From Oreohelix idahoensis (lineage: Eukaryota; Mollusca; Gastropoda; Stylommatophora; Oreohelicidae), in the NCBI GenBank assembly GCA_024509875.1, contig JAMPIV010019099.1, positions 124,001-188,000 of the forward strand: a DNA stretch of 64,000 bases, in the 5' to 3' direction. The translations under genes and the position numbers were made by a program. The number at the start of each line of letters is the position of its first letter. Position 1 is the stretch's first letter. Below, piece after piece: positions 43,647-55,254 of the stretch. The notes beneath the pieces are model-generated. The model was not told the DNA's origin, ran no database searches, and saw only the letters and a list, made by a program, of their open reading frames with translations.

Positions 43647-44335
43647 ATAAGAGAGAATTTAAGAGCTTAAAAATAGATCGAAATAAGAGAGAAAAGTTTG
43701 GGCCACAAATTGAAATTGATAACAAAGAACTAGAAGGTGTTAATGAATTCGTATACTTGGGATCAATCATCAACAGCTCTGGCGACTGTGCTGTAGAAAT
43801 TAAAAGAAGACTTGCAATTGCTTCACATAAACTAATACAGATGAAAAACCTATGGCACGGCACAAGCAAAGAAACAAAGTTACAACTGATCAGAGCATGT
43901 ATATTCCCAGTAGCAACATACGGATGCGAGACTTGGACACTCAATAAAACAGGTGCAAAACAGGTTACATCATTCGAAATGAAATGCTACAGAAGGATGT
44001 ATAGAATACCCTGGACAGAAAAAAAGACCAACAGAGAAGTACTGCACTCACTAAACGTAGAGGAAAATTAGCTCCTAAATACCATCGCAATAAGGAAGCT
44101 GAAATTTTTCTGTCATATAAAAAGACATAATAGTATGAAAAAATTAGTAATGGAAGGCATGGTCCCTGGAAAAAGTGGAAGGGGTCGACCTAGACGACGG
44201 TGGACCCAGGACGTCACAGAGAGTCTGAACTTGTCTTTGGCTGATGCAGGTCGACTTGCCCAGAATCGTGATGCGTTCAGAGCAGCTGTAATGGAGACAA
44301 CGTTATGGAGAGAATACCTCATATGATGATGATAT
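43643..44335 (+). pseudogene. LINE-D 3' part (RTE-like), one nonsense codon
   Basis: Plus frame: GVNEFVYLGSIINSSGD, RRLAIASHKLIQM, FPVATYGCETWTLN, MYRIPWTEKKTN, then TAG at 44069-44071, then the same frame continues through KLKFFCHIKRHNS, GRGRPRRRWTQDV and ends at 44326. The 3' tail is ATGATGATG followed by TA (44325-44350). Only one in-frame stop breaks it. It is 5' truncated at the TA tract. Confidence 0.85.
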
Positions 44336-44350
44336 ATATATATATATATA

Positions 44351-45690
44351 CACGAGTATATTTCTTGTCATTGTTAACAGAACACAATTCTTAAAGAAAA
44401 TAAATAGAAAAAAGGCAAACAAACAGACATAAAATGATGAATATTAAACCAGACAAGACAAATAGGGCTGAAATATCCTGTTTCTCTGGGGCGCAAATTG
44501 GAGCGTGGGTGGGCCTTTTCTTCAGCTTGTCAGCGCGTGATATTCCTCGCGTGTTATTGAACTATCGAAAAGGCTGTAGGCAAAGAACGCCCTATGATCT
44601 CATCTGTTACTTTACGTCGGAAATAACGATTTTAGATGATTTAACGAGTGACGAAAATGATGACGGAAGGAGAGATGATTCAAAGAACACATGAGGCAGA
44701 GAAGTAGTTTCTTTTTAATGGCAAATAAAGAATAGAACTGAGGAGGAAGCGGAAGTTTGTCGTTTTTTCTTTTAACGGAAATTAAATTGACTTTTTTCCC
44801 GGCACACATTTTGTAAATATAGACATAGCATTAACATGTGTTACTAAATATAGACTTCTTTGTCACATGATATTAACATTTGTTACTATATATAGACCAC
44901 TTCTTCTCCCCTTCCCTTATTTTATTTTTTCGCATCTTCTTCCTCTGCCGCTTCCTTTTTCTTCTTCTTCTTTCTTCTTCCTCTTCTTATTTCTCATCTT
45001 CCTTCTCCTTCTTACTTCTAATTTCTCCCACAAAGTGCGTATTCTGTAACCAATGCACTAAGTCCATATTAAGTTCACTGAAATAAATGTACCTGTTGAC
45101 GTGCGAATATTGCACCTCAGTATATATTGCCGGGTAAGGGGGAAAAAAAACACAGGAAAGCGATTAAAATGGTAGGAGACCTTGCTAATTATTCTGTGTC
45201 ATCCAGTGCTGGCTGTCCATCAGATTGACAGTGCGACTTGTAAATGACGCTTGAGATGATTCTCTGAGGAATGATAATGTTTTGAGGAAGTAATCAAAGA
45301 GGAAGACGCAAAAGAACGGATGGAAAGAAGATAAAAATATCTGTCGCCTCGAATGTCCTTATCAGTTCAGATATTGCTTATAAGAAAAAATAGAGAAAGA
45401 TTGACAGACAGACATACAGAACGAAAAAAAAGGTTGGAGAAATTTAAAAAAAAAGAGGACTAAATATACAGAAGGAAGGCAGCGCTAACAGAATAACGAA
45501 AGAAGAGAGAACGAAAGAATTGAATAAAAAAAACGAAGAACTGAACGTACAAAAGAATGAATGAAAAGGACTTAAGAGGTAGCAGGAAAAATTAAAGACA
45601 GAATAAACTTGCGAAGAACTGCGCTAACAGAATGAAAAAAGAAGGGAGAAAGGACGAAATTTCAAAAGAAGGAGGGGGGAGGGGGGCGAA
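44351..45690. other. Spacer with TC-rich patch
   Basis: Pyrimidine-rich at 44895-45025 (CTTCTTCTTCTTTCTTC). Otherwise AT-rich, purine-rich after 45380. No gene recognised. Confidence 0.5.
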
Positions 45691-45699
45691 AAACAAAGT

Positions 45700-46140
45700 A
45701 CAATAGACAGAAAGTAAGGGATTGAAAATAGACAGAAAAAAAGAGAGAAAGTAAGGGCTTAAAATAGTTGGAAATGAGAGAGAAAGTAAGGGCTTAAGAT
45801 AGATAGAAATAAGACAGAAAGTAAGGGCTAAGCTAGATGGAAATAAGAGAGAAAGTAAAGGGTTAAAATAAATGGAAATAAGAGAGATAGTAAGGGAGTA
45901 AAATAGATGAGAAATAACAGAGATAGTAAGGGATTAAAATAGATGAGAATAAGAGAGAAAGTAATGGTTTAAAGATAGATGGAAATAAGAGAGAAAGTAA
46001 GGGCTTAAAAATATATGGAAGTAAGAGAGAAAGTAAGGGTTTTAAAATAGATGGACATTAGAGAGAAAGTAAGGGATTAATAATAGATGGAAATATAAGA
46101 GAAAGTGAAGGCTTAAAATAGATGGTAATAAGAGAGAAAG
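45700..46140. repeat. ~35-bp purine-rich minisatellite
   Basis: About 12 degenerate copies of a unit like GAGAGAAAGTAAGGGCTTAA followed by AATAGATGGAAATAA. Lengths vary by a few bases between copies. Confidence 0.85.
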
Positions 46141-46523
46141 ATTTGTAAAAAGACAGAAGGCCCGAACAGAATAGCAAAATGAGGGAGAAAGAATAAAATA
46201 CGTACAGATAGGTGTAGTTAAAAAGAGAAAAAAGGTTGTGATATACTGTACCCTCAGGCGGAATTATATGAGGGTGTGAATGAGGCTGACAACCTCATCG
46301 TGTAAAATAAATTGCCACAGAGTTCACCACTGTAAGAACATGCGCATACTTGGTGCACGCTTACTGCCAGGTGTATAGCTAAAGCTGTGGTTCACTACGC
46401 CGTAAGCAGTGCAAAGGAAGGAAAGACAGGAGAGAAAAGAATGTGGTAGCAAAATAATGCAGACAAATAGAAAGAAAGAAATGAGAAAAAAAGAAGCGAT
46501 GCAGGTAGAATTAACATATAAAC

Positions 46524-47886
46524 TGTGTGGGGTCGGGACTTGGCATGTGTTTGTTGAAGGCCTGTGCTACTGTGTGGGGTCGGGACTTGGCATGTGTTTG
46601 TTGAAGGCCTGTGCTACTGTGTGGGGTCGGGACTTGGCATGTGTTTGTTGAAGGCCTGTGCTACTGTGTGGGGTCGGGACTTGGCATGTGTTTGTTGAAG
46701 GCCTGTGCTACTGTGTGGGGTCGGGACTTGGCATGTGTTTGTTGAAGGCCTGTGCTACTGTGTGGGGTCGGGACTTGGCATGTGTTTGTTGAAGGCCTGT
46801 GCTACTGTGTGAGGTCGGGACTTGGCATGTGTTTGTTGAATGCCTGTGCTACTGTGTGAGGTCGGGACTTGGCATGTGTTTGTTGAAGGCCTGTGCTACT
46901 GTGTGAGGTCGGGACTTGGCATGTGTTTGTTGAAGGCCTGTGCTACTGTATGAGGTCGGGACTTGGCATGTGTTTGTTGAAGGCCTGTGCTACTTAGTGG
47001 GTCGGGACTTGGCATGTGTTTGTTGAAGGCCTGTGCTACTGTGTGGGGTCGGGACTTGGCATGTGTTTGTTGAAGGCCTGTGCTACTGTGTGAGGTCGGG
47101 ACTTGGCATGTGTTTGTTGAAGGCCTCTACTACTGTGTGGGGTCGGGACTTGGCATGTGTTTGTTGAAGGCCTGTGCTACTGTGTGGGGTCGGGACTTGG
47201 CATGTGTTTGTGGAAGGGCTGTGCTACTGTGTGGGGTCGGGACTTGGCATGTGTTTGTTGGAGGCCTGTGCTACTGTGTGGGGTTGGGACTTGGCATGTG
47301 TTTGTTGAAGGCCTGTGCTACTGTATGGGGTCGGGATTTGGCATGTGTTTGTTGGAGGCCTGTGCTACTGTGTGGGGTCGGGATTTGGCATGTGTTTGTT
47401 GAAGGCCTGTACTACTGTGTGGGGTCGGGACTTGGCATGTGTTTGTTGAAGGCCTGTGCTACTTAGTGGGGTCGGGACTTGGCATGTGTTTGTTGAAGGC
47501 CTGTGCTACTGTGTGGGGTCGGGATTTGGCATGTGTTTGTTGAATGCCTGTGCTACTGTGTGGGGTCGGGACTTGGCATATGTTTGTTGAAGGCCTGTGC
47601 TACTGTGTGGGGTCGGGACTTGGCATGTGTTTGTTGAAGGCCTGTGCTACTGTGTGAGGTCGGGACTTGGCATGTGTTTGTTGAAGGCCTGTGCTACTGT
47701 GTGGGGTCGGGACTTGGCATGTGTTTGTTGAAGGCCTGTGCTACTGTGTGGGGTCGGGACTTGGCATGTGTTTGTTGAAGGCCTGTGCTACTGTGTGGGG
47801 TCGGGACTTGGCATGTGTTTGTTGAAGGCCTGTGCTACTGTGTGGGGTCGGGACTTGGCATGTGTTTGTTGAAGGCCTATGCTCCA
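46524..47886 (+). repeat. 47-bp minisatellite derived from the LINE-A 3' end
   Basis: About 29 units of exactly 47 bp in most places (unit starts at 46524, 46571 and so on). About 32 of the 47 bases (GACTTGGCATGTGTTTGTTG then AAGGCCTGTGCT) match the LINE-A terminal coding/3' UTR at 41282-41312. The array ends in a genuine LINE-A end (CTATGCTCC, GGGGAACTAAAGGGTATTGA, then GATT repeats to 47930). Since 47 is not a multiple of three, open frames through it rotate through all phases and are not genes. Confidence 0.95.
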
Positions 47887-47935
47887 TGGGGAACTAAAGG
47901 GTATTGATGACTGATTGATTGATTGATTGTCACGG
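47887..47935 (+). mobile_element. LINE-A 3' terminus at the end of the minisatellite
   Basis: AACTAAAGGGTATTGAT followed by (GATT)n, the same terminus as 41320-41349. It marks the right edge of the source LINE. Confidence 0.85.
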
Positions 47936-47979
47936 AATCGCCTCCCCTGCTTTGCAGTAGGGTCCAACAGTGATTGATG

Positions 47980-48268
47980 TGAGGGGTCGGAGTGGCCTAG
48001 AGGTCTGGCGTTCGCCTCGAATTCTAGAGGTACCGTGTTCGATTCGCGGTTGAGGTAATATAACATGGACATTTTTTTTTTCAGAACCAGTGGTCCTAAT
48101 GATGTCATATTCCCCCCTTGGTCTCCTGAGTAGTGAGATCAGATGCCTGGTCTTCTCGGATAAAGGCAAAAGAATAGGAGGTTCCGTGAGCACGTTTATA
48201 ATCTAACGGCAGTTGGAAATCGTAAAGAGCAGGCCATACGGCCGCTGCCCTGGCAAAATTTAAAAGTT
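47980..48268 (+). mobile_element. SINE-D (tRNA-headed)
   Basis: The head GTCGGAGTGGCCTAGAGGTC resembles a tRNA with a long variable arm (Ser/Leu type). A box TGGCCTAGAGG at 47993-48003; B box GTGTTCGATTCGC at 48035-48047. The body runs to an A-rich end near 48265. Not a functional tRNA: there is no matching acceptor 3' arm. Confidence 0.78.
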
Positions 48269-48370
48269 AGAAACCAACCCACCACAAAAATATTTATAGA
48301 ATGTGTGATTCCTATATGTAGTAAAATCTGCTAGAATAATCGCTCATTTCAGTAAGATTTTATTCATAAA

Positions 48371-48580
48371 ATGATAATAAATAAACTCGCCCTATTGTGT
48401 CTGACGGTGATGCTCTCACACGCCAGCAACGCTGCCTTTTGTGCAGTGCTAAAGCCTATAGAACGATCCCACGGTAAAAATCTAACACGCGTTTTAGTTT
48501 CGGTTTCGAAAACGTACTACCAATATTTAACATTTTGCCAGATCTGCTGCATACATTCTGCAGCCAAGACTTATAATTAA
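48371..48580 (+). CDS. Small open frame with signal-peptide-like N-terminus (speculative)
   Basis: Seventy codons begin MIINKLALLCLTVMLSHAS, a hydrophobic segment followed by small residues that could be a secretion signal; the mature part would have four cysteines (FCAV, TFCQICC). I recognise no family. There are no visible splice sites, paralogue or strong promoter, and chance frames of this length are expected. A 9-bp inverted repeat follows the stop at 48583-48607. Confidence 0.15.
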   Translation: MIINKLALLCLTVMLSHASNAAFCAVLKPIERSHGKNLTRVLVSVSKTYYQYLTFCQICCIHSAAKTYN

Positions 48581-48582
48581 CG

Positions 48583-48607
48583 ATTTTGCGGAAGTGTGCC
48601 GCAAAAT
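48583..48607. other. Inverted repeat ATTTTGCGG / CCGCAAAAT
   Basis: Perfect 9-bp arms with a 7-base loop. It could be a hairpin or chance; no T run follows, so it is not a bacterial-type terminator. Confidence 0.5.
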
Positions 48608-51080
48608 AACTATCTGAATTAACGTATTCTGTCAACTTTAACGCAAAATTTAGTAGTAATCCTTACATTGTGTGGGTGTTACACGATACAATACAAATTA
48701 TTAACGCCAATTCTTAACCCGCCACACCAACACCCCGCCTCGCTTGACAGTCCGCCATGCATATATATACGCTGGAGCAAAGCCAACAGAGGCAAAACAC
48801 GCAGACAATTTTATTGCCTCCTCGCGGTAATGTTTCTGACGTCACAAAAACAAGTTATTTGAAAAAATACATGCTAGCGAGAGGGGAAGATGGCGGTCTT
48901 GTGTAAAATATTTATTTGACGATGACCGGTGACAAAATTGAAAATCTAAAACCATAATGAAACTGAACATAAAAATCATATGGTAGTATAGCTTAGAGTT
49001 CACTGAGCAAGAATGTGTTTTAAATAATATAATAGTCCCAGTATTAGACAAGTTATTGAGAAAATACTAAATGTCTACGGACGCACGACCAGACAGACTG
49101 TTGTTCCTGCTTGTTTTTTTTCATAACGTTAGTGGGGACACCGGCTTAGAAGGGAGGCATTGAGGTAAATTCAAATTCGCTTGGGTAACAAGAGTATAGG
49201 AGGAGAGGGGAGCGGTAGGAAAATTGTTACCAAAAACTAACATCGTTTTGTATTGGCATAACTAAAGCAGACTGGCCAATCGACTACAGACGCAGAGTAT
49301 GTTTGGAATTATTTTTGTTTTTCAAAAACTGCATTTGAATTCTGGTAGTCGCAAGCTTTCGATTGGCCAGTGCTACTAAATATTAGCAAAAAGCTTTCAC
49401 TATTCATTGCCAGTTGAACAGTATTTTTTATTCAGATACGCTGAGAACAGCTGTGATAAATTTAAAAGTAAATTAAATAACTAAATAAGTATTTCACAGT
49501 CTGGACGGAGCAGAAGAAACTGAGGCCATTTCTTTGCAAAGTCATCGTCATTTGTTTATATTTCTTGATTTGTGGTAAGAATGCTTTATGAATTTAATAT
49601 GTTTAATCCCATTACCAAAGTTAGATACTGCTATTGGGAAAAAGTGAAGGACGTGCCGGGAGCAGACATTGTTGAGTCCTCACGTTGAAATGTATCTAAC
49701 TAATGTATGTTGTCATGATTATGTTTGAATATTATTGTATTAGAGTATATTAGTAAGCTTCCGTGTTCAAGGAACACTGTTCAACATGCCTGAAGCATTT
49801 ATATTTAAAAAGAAAAAGACGAGAAAAATATATAAAAGGAAATGTGGTTACCCCACATTATATTATTGAGGAAAACTATGTAAACGTACAGTGGCGTATC
49901 TGCCATAGGGACCTGAGGGGTGGTCACAGCAAGGTGGTAGTCATGAAAAATTAGGGGTGAGTGCACCTGAAATGCACGCGAGGCTGACCCCATACCCACG
50001 TATGAAATTAAATAAAAGAATAAGTGATCAGATGTAAAAGGCCAGGGTGTCCTTTTGTTGCAGAGGTTTTGTTTCCTGTTGCCAGCTGGTGACAGGAAAC
50101 CTGAGGAGTGACGATAACGCCAAGAAGTCTCCGACACTTCATGTATGCTGTCAAGAGATAACAGCAGGAGCTTGGGCGTGTGACGTGATATCGATATTTC
50201 TGCAACTACACACTATCTTATCATTCAACAAGAAACCCCAGGTGATATTTTAAGGACATGGGTATCCCCCTCTTATGAAGAATAAATTTGTTAAACTAGG
50301 TGAACATTCCATCCACAGGAAAGACATATATTAACTTTGAAGTTATTTGGGGCAGATTGTCCACACAATATTAGTTCAATCTTTTATGTAAACAATCTTG
50401 ACCTCATTTTACGAGACCTGTCCAAACGATAAATGACTGGACAGGCAAAATAAATTGTACAAAAAATTATCAAATTTAAAGAAAAACTTAACCACAGGTT
50501 TTATTCACTTCCTCATAGAAACTTAAAGTGTTTTTGTGTTGTGTACCATCATTTCATTTCTCCCCTAGACACTAGGTACATCATACACCAGACACTAGAG
50601 CCAAAATAGTGACCGTGTGGGATCTAGGGAGGTAGCGTTAGGTTCCCTGCACATAATTCATCATCATCATTTATAGAGTCAGGGGCCTACATGTGCTTGA
50701 CCTCACACGGTTAATACATACACGGATTTCATTCTTTTAGGATACCATCATAACCTCCCCAGCAAAATCTAACTTTGCTACACTATATACACACACTGGA
50801 ATTCTCGCCAGTGCTACGGAGTTCGTGCACTGTGCTGAGATCCTCCTTGTGTGATCTAAAGGAAGAGATCGTAGCACTGATGGAGTTGTCCGTGTGCAAT
50901 GAGGATAGTCCTTCAAACCAAACACATGAACTATAAGGTGAATATGAAGACAAGAGAAAACTAACAAAAATCATCATCATCATGTTTTATAAAGGTGCGT
51001 AGTACATTATATTTGTTTTTAAACGGATAAATAAAAATGAAATAAAACCAATTAAAAGCTATCACAGTTATCCGATATTC
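48608..51080. other. Spacer with small inverted repeats
   Basis: Mostly AT-rich. Inverted pair ACTGGCCAATCGA / TCGATTGGCCAGT at about 49270-49282 and 49357-49369 may be a MITE relic. A second pair GTTTCCTGT / ACAGGAAAC lies at 50075-50103. CATCAT runs near 50663 and 50972. No gene recognised. Confidence 0.5.
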
Positions 51081-51081
51081 C

Positions 51082-51620
51082 CGCTACTTCTTCTTCTTCT
51101 TTGATCCTTAGCCGCCGACCGTCAAAGCAGTCAGTGGCCATCACGCCTGGTGGCGTCTTGTATTGCAGCAACAAATTGATTCCACTTTGCTCGGTCGGTG
51201 GCCATCCTTTGTACAGTGCCCCAACTCTGGTTCATTCTTTGCATCTCGGCCTCCACAGTCCTCCGCCAAGTTGTTTTTGGTCGGCCTCTCTTTCGTTTTC
51301 CTTCAGGGGTCCATAGCATAGCTGTTCTTGTAATAGACTCGGGGTCTGTTTTGAGGTCATGGCCAACCCAGCTCCAGCGTCTGCCAGCTATGATGGTGTG
51401 CATGTCATCCTGAAGCTTGCTCCGAGGTAAGCAGATCTTGGTTGGTGATGGTATTCGGCCCAAAATATTCGGAGAATTGGTTCTTAGGCAGGTTGTGTGG
51501 AAATGGAGGAACAATTTTCGACATTTCCAGTACTCAAGGAGCTACTCTCCAGCATTCCGCACCATAGAGAAAGCACCGAAAGCACACAGCTGTTTATGGG
51601 TATGCGAATTGTTACGTGTG
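51082..51620 (-). mobile_element. LINE-B 3' part, copy 3 (best preserved)
   Basis: Minus strand encodes the C-terminus of an RTE-like ORF2: WSWVGHDLKTDPESITRTAM, TPEGKRKRGRPKTTWRRTV, QRMNQSWGTVQRMA and a final RRDGH-type end at 51131. Homology continues upstream to about 51620 (YGAECWR-type region) after a frameshift near 51500. The tail (GAA)n is at 51085-51098 on minus. Confidence 0.82.
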
Positions 51621-52591
51621 GTGTATATGTTGATTCACTTATAAGGCATATATTCTTCAAGTTCTTGTGTGGTTTGTTTAATTGTATCATTCAAGTCAAG
51701 ATACTGGTGTGTACAACCAGAGAATAGTTATTCTTGATGATGTTTCGTACCCAAGTTCGTTCCAGCAAATTCCTCTGTGGTGTTTAATGTTTTTGTGACA
51801 ATCATTTAGCATACTTAATATCCGCTAATTACTACTGCATAACCTTGAACAGGAGCGTAGTTAAGATAAGTCTTCATGGATCCATTAAAACAGTTTATAT
51901 ATCCTTGAACAGAAAATCCAAAACAAAGGACATTTGCCATAGTCAATTTACACTTCCTCATAGAAAAGTTAGTGTCTATGATATACATTGTATACTTCTC
52001 TCCATGTATTTCTAAATGAACCAATTTGGTACACATAATTTAACTTAGTTCCTTTTCATTATGCATCTCTTGTTTATCCAACTTAGGGGTAACAGATAGC
52101 CGGGTCTCTACCTATTGTATGACTTGAGCAAAATTTGACATTAGAGAGCTCCAGTTTTCATTTCTTAATAAGTATCAGTTCGTTTTCCCTACATTTAGGC
52201 ATTTCCTGGCCTAACTAAGGTATTTTAATAACTGAAAAATGAAAAGTCTTCCACGAGGCATTTACTTATACGTTGAAATATTAATCGTAGTTCAACAACT
52301 ATGTAAAAATTATCTGCTTTCACAGGTCCGAGTTGTTGATATCATGATAACTTCAAGACCAGAAGAGTTAGGTGTGCAAGGACCACGTCCGTTGCCTGCA
52401 AACTGCTTCTTTTTGGTATCAGCTGACTTCAGATATGCAAAATCTGTCAATCGCAAGATATGCATTGGGCGACAATGATTTAACATACCTTTTGTCGTTG
52501 TTTTAGTCTAATTACAAATTTTTTTATATTATTTTATTGGCGTCATATGCTTACCGATGGTGGGTCAATCTAGGGCTATTCCGATTTATGA

Positions 52592-52614
52592 TACGTCATC
52601 GGTTGCTAAGCAAC
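52592..52614. promoter_or_regulatory. Candidate CRE-like plus RFX X-box-like pair
   Basis: TACGTCA at 52593-52599 is followed by the palindromic GTTGCTAAGCAAC at 52602-52614, which fits the RFX X-box pattern. The pair may mark a promoter, for example of a ciliary gene, but no gene is recognisable on either side in the window. Confidence 0.35.
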
Positions 52615-53549
52615 TTCCCGCCGTAAAAAAAGTCGTGTTGAGGTCGCTATTTAACCTAAGTTTTCGACTATTTTCACATCTTTCAAATCTGGATACTAGC
52701 TTTAACTCTCGAATCCTTTATTTTCAATAAAACATCGTAACAGTTTTCATCCTAATCTAACTGATAACTATTTAGCACGAATGAAGCTATGTTTATCAAG
52801 TATTTAGGCCTTTCCGGTGACATGCAAATATTGTTGGTGCGCTTGTATTCCCGCTACTATGAAGAAAATTAATAAAAGTTGCCTATGAGAGAGTTGTTAA
52901 ATATTGCAGATTAAAATAGACCAAAAGTGTAAAATGTTACAAAATCTATTTTTATGTTCCCACATTTTATGAATGAAAGCGATCCCCAGTTTGATATTAG
53001 TAATGTGTGACGTCATAATTACTTTAACTCCCTCCGCCTATCGCCACGCGTCGTCTCAAAATGTGTGAACCCCAGTTCTCCTCTCAATTGCGTGTACATC
53101 ATATATGGACGACTCCAAAGTTTACAAACCTTGTAACAGTTGCCCAGATACTATCGATTCTTGTCTACCAAATAAGGTATTTTAAAAATGTCCGATCAAA
53201 CATTAAACAAAATCCCAACTACCGAATTATATTTCAAGTTACTAAAAATACGACGTTTAATGTATAGTTACATGTGACTTACTCTGTAACTTTCAAATTT
53301 AAAACCACTGCAAGAGTCAATTGACGACGGAATATAAGCTAACACTTTCGGACTTAGTAATCTGAGGTAGTTATTGATTTTAGTTTTTCAAGGGATTAAA
53401 CGAAACGTTCGGTTGGAATGAGGGTTCCAACAAATGATTATTATATAAGCACCGTATGTTCTAGTAATTCATCCTTTCCGCACTAAAATTTTGTTGCTTT
53501 GGATAAGTTGATGGTAAAATTGGATCCCAGTTTTTGTGATCTCAAAAAT

Positions 53550-53579
53550 CCCCCCCCCCCCCCCCCCCCCCCGCCCCCC
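53550..53579. repeat. Poly-C run
   Basis: Twenty-three C, a G, then six C. Low-complexity; length is likely unreliable in the assembly. Confidence 0.9.
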
Positions 53580-54159
53580 TCAACTCAGGAGGGAAAAGAA
53601 GTGGAATAAAAAGAACACACAACACAAGATTGTAATGGAAAAAGGCATTGCATAGATTAAGTTCTCAGGACCGTCTCTAGTAAGAAAACGAAGAAAAGGA
53701 ATCGGCCTACTACACTAACCCAAACTGGTATGTCAACGTAAGAAGACTGTATGATGTTTGTGCTTGAGATTAGCAACTTCATCACGTGAAAGAATATGGT
53801 TACATGAACCACAGCTGCAAGAACATATGAATTTCAATTGTGGTTTACACGGAGGGACCAGTTAGCTGCAGGATTTGGTTTTATGGTCTGTGTAAAGGGA
53901 GTGAGGGGGGGGGGGTCGAAAATGGGAAATGATTGTGGTAATGATTCAGACATAGATACCGATAGGTACTCACTCATGTGATGTGGTGGGTTGTGGGGAG
54001 TTTTTGATGGGAGGGGGTAACAATGGAAGTAAACTGATAAAGTAAAATTGAGAAGAGGTTAGAGGACGTCTGTGGTGAATGTGATAACTGTAGTCTTTCT
54101 TTCCTAAATATTTTGTTTTCAGGATTATATTTTTTTTTCTGTAAAAATACATTTTCTGT

Positions 54160-54600
54160 CTTTTTTTTTTAATATTTTCTTTGTCTGTCATGTTCTTTTC
54201 TTTCTTTCTTTACTTTCCTGACGAAATTGCCCCTTTTTTTTTTTCTTTCTTTCCTTATTTCATTGTTTTTTCTTTCATTCTTTCAGTTCTTTCTTTTATC
54301 TTTGACCCCTTCCTTCTGTTTCTTTGAGTTTTGGTTTTTTTTCATTCTTTTCTTTTATTCTTTCTTTTGTCGATTCTTTCCTTTCCTTCTCTTTTTTACT
54401 GTTTCTTTCTTTTCATACTTTCTTTCTGTTCTCTTTCTTCCTTTCTCTTTCTTTGTTTTTTTTCATTCTTTCTTTTGTTCTTTCTTTGTTTTGTCTTTCC
54501 TTCTATTTCTTACTTTAATTACTTTCTTTCTTTTTTTTTCTTTTCTTTCTTACGTCTCGTTCTATCTTTCTTTCTCTCATTTTTTTTCATTCTTTTCCGC
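54160..54600. repeat. Degenerate (CTTT)n pyrimidine tract
   Basis: T-rich sequence with CTTT and TTTC repeats. Phe/Ser/Leu frames in all three plus phases are artefacts. Confidence 0.92.
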
Positions 54601-54984
54601 TCTTTGTGAAAAATAGAAACTGCTATTTTGTAATATATAATAAATATATATATATATAATCGTATAATAAAGTTCACTTTGAAATGATTTTATACAACGT
54701 TTACACTTCAGCCTTTATTTTATTCATTTACAACGAAAAAAAATCATTGCCTCATGCCATGATTTTGAATAGCTGACCTTGCCAGACAAACTGCGTTACA
54801 CACAATTCACACAATTTGTTCAAGGGAATAAATACTAACTGATCTATCGTTACTTTTTACTACTTTTTTTGTGTGTGTGCCATATAAGTGTAGTGTTTTT
54901 TAGTTTTAGCGTTTCCATTCTGTTAAAATAGATCAACAAACATACGACAAATGTATGGATATTACCCCCTCACTCTCTCTCTTT

Positions 54985-55235
54985 AAGTGCCATGCCTGGT
55001 GGTGTTAGCGATTCATGTCACTCCACAACTTTTCTGTCTCCATTACTGTTTATCAATTCTTTTGTTGGCTTCTTTCCATTTCATGATGTCAAACTGTCAC
55101 AGTATCTCTCCTCTCTGTGTTGTCCTCTATCTTTTTTTCCCTTCATTCTTTCCTATTGTTTAACGATATATTCCAGCTTTCTCCTTCTCATAAAATGGCC
55201 ATAAAAAAATGGGGTTACTTCCTTCCAACATTAGG
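54985..55235 (-). mobile_element. LINE-F 3' fragment, copy 3
   Basis: Aligns with 41346-41635 (CTGTCTCCATTACTG, TCTTTTGTTGGCTTC, CATAAAATGGCC). Too decayed to read protein. Confidence 0.6.
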
Positions 55236-55254
55236 AATAAACTTCATTTGCACA

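Larger units (their letters stand above)
51650..54150. other. AT-rich spacer
   Basis: No coding domain. Contains the X-box-like site (52592-52614) and a C run (53550-53572). A G run lies near 53903-53917. Confidence 0.5.

Noticed and set aside
46409..47466. Trp/Cys-rich repeat protein frames
   Set aside because: They lie on the 47-bp array, whose period is not a multiple of three, so the frame rotates through all phases.
46524..47886. CRISPR-like array
   Set aside because: There are no spacers: the whole 47-bp unit repeats, and the context is eukaryotic transposon sequence.
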